This document shows positions 3,564 to 5,890 of a DNA stretch of 5,890 nucleotides, piece by piece (position 1 is the first letter of the stretch; every line of letters begins with the position of its first letter). A model generated the notes under the pieces. That model searched no databases. It was not told the DNA's origin and saw nothing but the letters and a program-made list of their open reading frames with translations. The DNA is from an uncultured Pirellula sp. Lineage in GTDB: Bacteria; Planctomycetota; Planctomycetia; Pirellulales; Pirellulaceae. A program made the position numbers and the translations under genes. The stretch lies in assembly GCA_903892365.1 (NCBI GenBank), contig CAITIF010000077.1, forward strand, positions 1-5,890, in the 5' to 3' direction.

Positions 3564-5890
3564 TCAATCGGCTGTCGCGTCATAGATCGGTAGGTGCCGA
3601 TAGTATACCTCTAACGACAAAAGATTGAGCGTTGTAACGTAAAGACGGCCTCCAAAACGTCCCCAGGCGTCTGGAATTTGCCCATTCGGCTCCCAGGATC
3701 CATCGAACTCGCCACTTTGCAATTGGCTTCGGATCAGCATCGGGTACAGGCTTCCGTACCATGTTTTCCAGCGATTCCCACCCATGTGGAACAGAACTTG
3801 GGTGGAGTAATACCAGTAATACGTGTCGCGTTGCGGGTTTTCTGCGGTCCCTTCCGCGGGAAGCCTCTGCAACAGCCAGTCCGCCCCTTGTGTCATGTTG
3901 GCGTTGTCCCGACGCCATCCCAGATACAATCGCATGAGCAAACCCACGCTTGTCATTACCGGCGTGGGCACCCGACCGTGCCGGGTAGTGGGGGTGTCCG
4001 GAGCCTGCCAATTATAACGATAAAGAAACTTTTCTCGTTCGCTCGCTTGCGATCCATTAAGCCATTTTTCGATTTTGACATAGGACTCTTTGGGAACATC
4101 AAGCCCCGATAGTTCTGCGCTCTTGAGAGCCATCATGCACCAACCAGTCACACTGGTATCCGATCCGATCTTGGGTTGGTATCGCCATCCCCCAGATTGT
4201 GGATCTTGACTTTGAATCAAAAAGTTAATCGCACGTTGAGCGTTGTCTTTGATTTCCGGATCTTGGGTCATTCCGTAGGATTCGCACAACGCAAGGGTTG
4301 CAATCGAGTGGCTGTAGAGCCAAGCGTTGCTGTCGGATTTCGCGTCCGTGGGTACATAGAGATCCCCGTTGGGTTTCTGATTACTTCGGAACCATTGCAA
4401 CGCGCCTTTGCAGTTCTCTTCGTACTTGAATTGTTGGTGCGTGTAACCAGCCCCTTGAAATGCCAGCAAGGCCAGCGCGGTGGCAGCAGTCGGGCTTTGG
4501 ATTTCCACTCGTTCCTTAAAGTCGTCTAAGCTCCATGAACCGTCGCGACGTTGGTACTTGGCAAGAAACTGCAAACCGCGTTCAATCGCAGCTTCGGTTT
4601 GCGGCCCCAATGGTCCAAGATCGTTGGAGGATTCGTCCTCGGATTCCCGATTGCGGCTCATCCGCTTTGAAAACGCGGGGGCTGGAATAGGAACGGTTGA
4701 TCTCGCAATCTTAGGCCCACCTACGTCCGGACGTTTGAAACGGTCTGTGGTAAGCTCCACATCCTTGATCTCAGGCATCGCGATATCTCGCTTGACGGAA
4801 TCGAGCCCTTTGCGAGCAATTTCCACCCTCGCTGCCGACGAACTATCGGGAACGATATTCAACGCAGGCGAACCGATGCTCGGGCTGAGCGCCGACTCGC
4901 GCCCTGACTTGGCCGTTCCCTTGGTATCCCCCATGCGAGTCGAGTTCAGCTCGGACCGGCTCAGGTCTGTCATTACACCTAACGATGGTGCTAGGTCCTC
5001 GTTTCCGTCCCCTTGTGATGGAGACTGCAATCGAGACGGTGACTGAGCCTTCGCATCTGGCGGACCGGTCGCAATCGGTTGGCTTGCGGCGGGTGGGCTT
5101 GTGGCGAGATTGGATTCGCGAGCCCTCGCTCCTTGGAGCTGAGCCTGTTGTGCAAATCGAGGATCGGTCAAAAACGAATTCTCATTCGGCACTCCGGACG
5201 AATTGTTTTTGGAACGTTGTTGGGTGCCCAGTTCCGACGCTCGACTGACGCTGGGTTCAAGCTGCAGAGATGACATGGTTGGCACCGCGCCGGTCCTGCT
5301 GCTTCCTGCCTTGGCCAAATCGCTGGATCGCTCTTGCATTCCAGTGTCTCGTTCTGCGGGCAAATCACTTGGTTGATCTGCGATCGCCGACCTTGATGGA
5401 ATCTGCGGGACTGGAACGCTAGATCCAGCAAGCTCCGATACCGACGGCTGGGAACGTTCCAGCAACTGTTTCGCATCAGGCCGAATGGGTAACGCCTCGG
5501 AAATCCTATCCAATGCTTTATCGATTTCCTTCTCATTCGACTTCGGTTGCGTCAAAGAGAAATCGCCAAGCTTCGGCGCAACATTAGGTTTTTCCGACTG
5601 ACCAGGGAGCGGGCGGTTCATGAACGCGCTGTCGGCGATCAAGCCTTGATTGGCATCCTTCCGAGCTGGATCAATCTCGATTCGATCGGGTTGGAGATCG
5701 GCAGGCTTTAAAGCTTGCGGTTCGGGCGTTTTTTGAACTTCTGTTTCGGGGACTTCGATAGTGGATGTTAAATCATCCGCGGTCTTGGTTGGGTCGGGGC
5801 GATCCAATTGCTTCGCGGTGGAGGTGATTGCAGGCTGGCTGGGTGCCGCTTCTTTTCTGGTTTGCTCGAACGGCTTTTCGGCAAGGGTCG
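3564..5890 (-). CDS. squalene-cyclase-like repeat protein, 5' end beyond the window
   Basis: At least 774 residues are visible and the frame stays open to the window edge. A TTG at 5805-5807 can be read as a start, but 27 more in-frame codons precede it with the same Pro/Ala/Ser/Gln-rich composition, so the true start lies outside. Numbering from that TTG, residues 1 to about 398 are low-complexity and probably disordered. Residues 400-747 form an alpha/alpha toroid of prenyltransferase/squalene-oxidase repeats: GLQFLAKYQRRDGSW (411-425), ALQWFRSNQKPNG (469-481), a repeat ending SGGWRY (538-543), DTSVTGW (550-556), ADWLLQRL (642-649) and DGSW (702-705). The C-terminal RLYVTTLNLLSLEVYY segment (721-736) is characteristic. 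No DxDD acid motif of squalene-hopene cyclases is visible, so terpene cyclisation is doubtful; ligand or protein binding is more likely. Similar planctomycete proteins often carry an N-terminal membrane anchor, which would be off-window here. Function unknown. Confidence 0.88.
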   Translation of the reverse strand, partial: TLAEKPFEQTRKEAAPSQPAITSTAKQLDRPDPTKTADDLTSTIEVPETEVQKTPEPQALKPADLQPDRIEIDPARKDANQGLIADSAFMNRPLPGQSEKPNVAPKLGDFSLTQPKSNEKEIDKALDRISEALPIRPDAKQLLERSQPSVSELAGSSVPVPQIPSRSAIADQPSDLPAERDTGMQERSSDLAKAGSSRTGAVPTMSSLQLEPSVSRASELGTQQRSKNNSSGVPNENSFLTDPRFAQQAQLQGARARESNLATSPPAASQPIATGPPDAKAQSPSRLQSPSQGDGNEDLAPSLGVMTDLSRSELNSTRMGDTKGTAKSGRESALSPSIGSPALNIVPDSSSAARVEIARKGLDSVKRDIAMPEIKDVELTTDRFKRPDVGGPKIARSTVPIPAPAFSKRMSRNRESEDESSNDLGPLGPQTEAAIERGLQFLAKYQRRDGSWSLDDFKERVEIQSPTAATALALLAFQGAGYTHQQFKYEENCKGALQWFRSNQKPNGDLYVPTDAKSDSNAWLYSHSIATLALCESYGMTQDPEIKDNAQRAINFLIQSQDPQSGGWRYQPKIGSDTSVTGWCMMALKSAELSGLDVPKESYVKIEKWLNGSQASEREKFLYRYNWQAPDTPTTRHGRVPTPVMTSVGLLMRLYLGWRRDNANMTQGADWLLQRLPAEGTAENPQRDTYYWYYSTQVLFHMGGNRWKTWYGSLYPMLIRSQLQSGEFDGSWEPNGQIPDAWGRFGGRLYVTTLNLLSLEVYYRHLPIYDATAD

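Noticed and set aside
4480..5046. Plus-strand open frame of 188 codons opposite the repeat-protein gene
   Set aside because: It is antisense to a Ser/Pro-rich disordered coding region, its translation has no recognisable domain, and long antisense frames are expected opposite such composition.
1..5890. CRISPR array, insertion sequence, phage genes, tRNA or defence system
   Set aside because: No spaced direct repeats, transposase motifs, terminal inverted repeats, cloverleaf sequences or defence-protein domains were seen on either strand.

Overview
The window looks like chromosomal DNA from a planctomycete, probably of the Pirellulaceae type. The main support is the large minus-strand gene: a long disordered Pro/Ser/Gln-rich N-terminal region joined to a squalene-cyclase-like repeat domain, an architecture I associate with planctomycetes. 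The lineage call is inference from protein style, moderate GC content and loose gene spacing; there is no rRNA or other definitive marker.

Layout. At the left edge, the last codons of a possible upstream gene overlap the start of a plus-strand gene for a membrane-anchored thioredoxin-like protein (24-530). After a 93-base convergent gap, everything else is on the minus strand. In transcription order, from right to left, these are: a very large prenyltransferase/squalene-oxidase-repeat protein (3564 to beyond 5890, its 5' end cut by the window edge); transcript cleavage factor GreA (2928-3404); an unrecognised single-pass membrane protein (2149-2844); a YgfZ/GcvT-like folate-binding protein (1214-2140); and a small two-helix membrane protein (624-1130). 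The GreA-to-YgfZ stretch, perhaps with the 168-residue membrane protein, could form one transcription unit (gaps 83, 8 and 83 bases). Only the 8-base gap is strong evidence of coupling.

The most interesting non-coding region lies between the repeat-protein gene and greA (3405-3563). It holds an extended -10 promoter-like element, an inverted repeat in that promoter's spacer, a stem-loop followed by seven T on the minus strand, and a small hairpin touching the greA ribosome binding site. The stem-loop may simply terminate the upstream gene. If the predicted promoter is real, it would instead be a terminator inside the greA leader that yields a short RNA, a layout resembling the greA leader and GraL RNAs of E. 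coli.

Functionally the genes are mixed: thiol redox at the membrane, elongation-complex rescue, iron-sulfur/folate-linked housekeeping, and planctomycete-type membrane or envelope proteins of unknown role. I see no tRNA, rRNA, CRISPR array, insertion sequence, phage gene or defence system.
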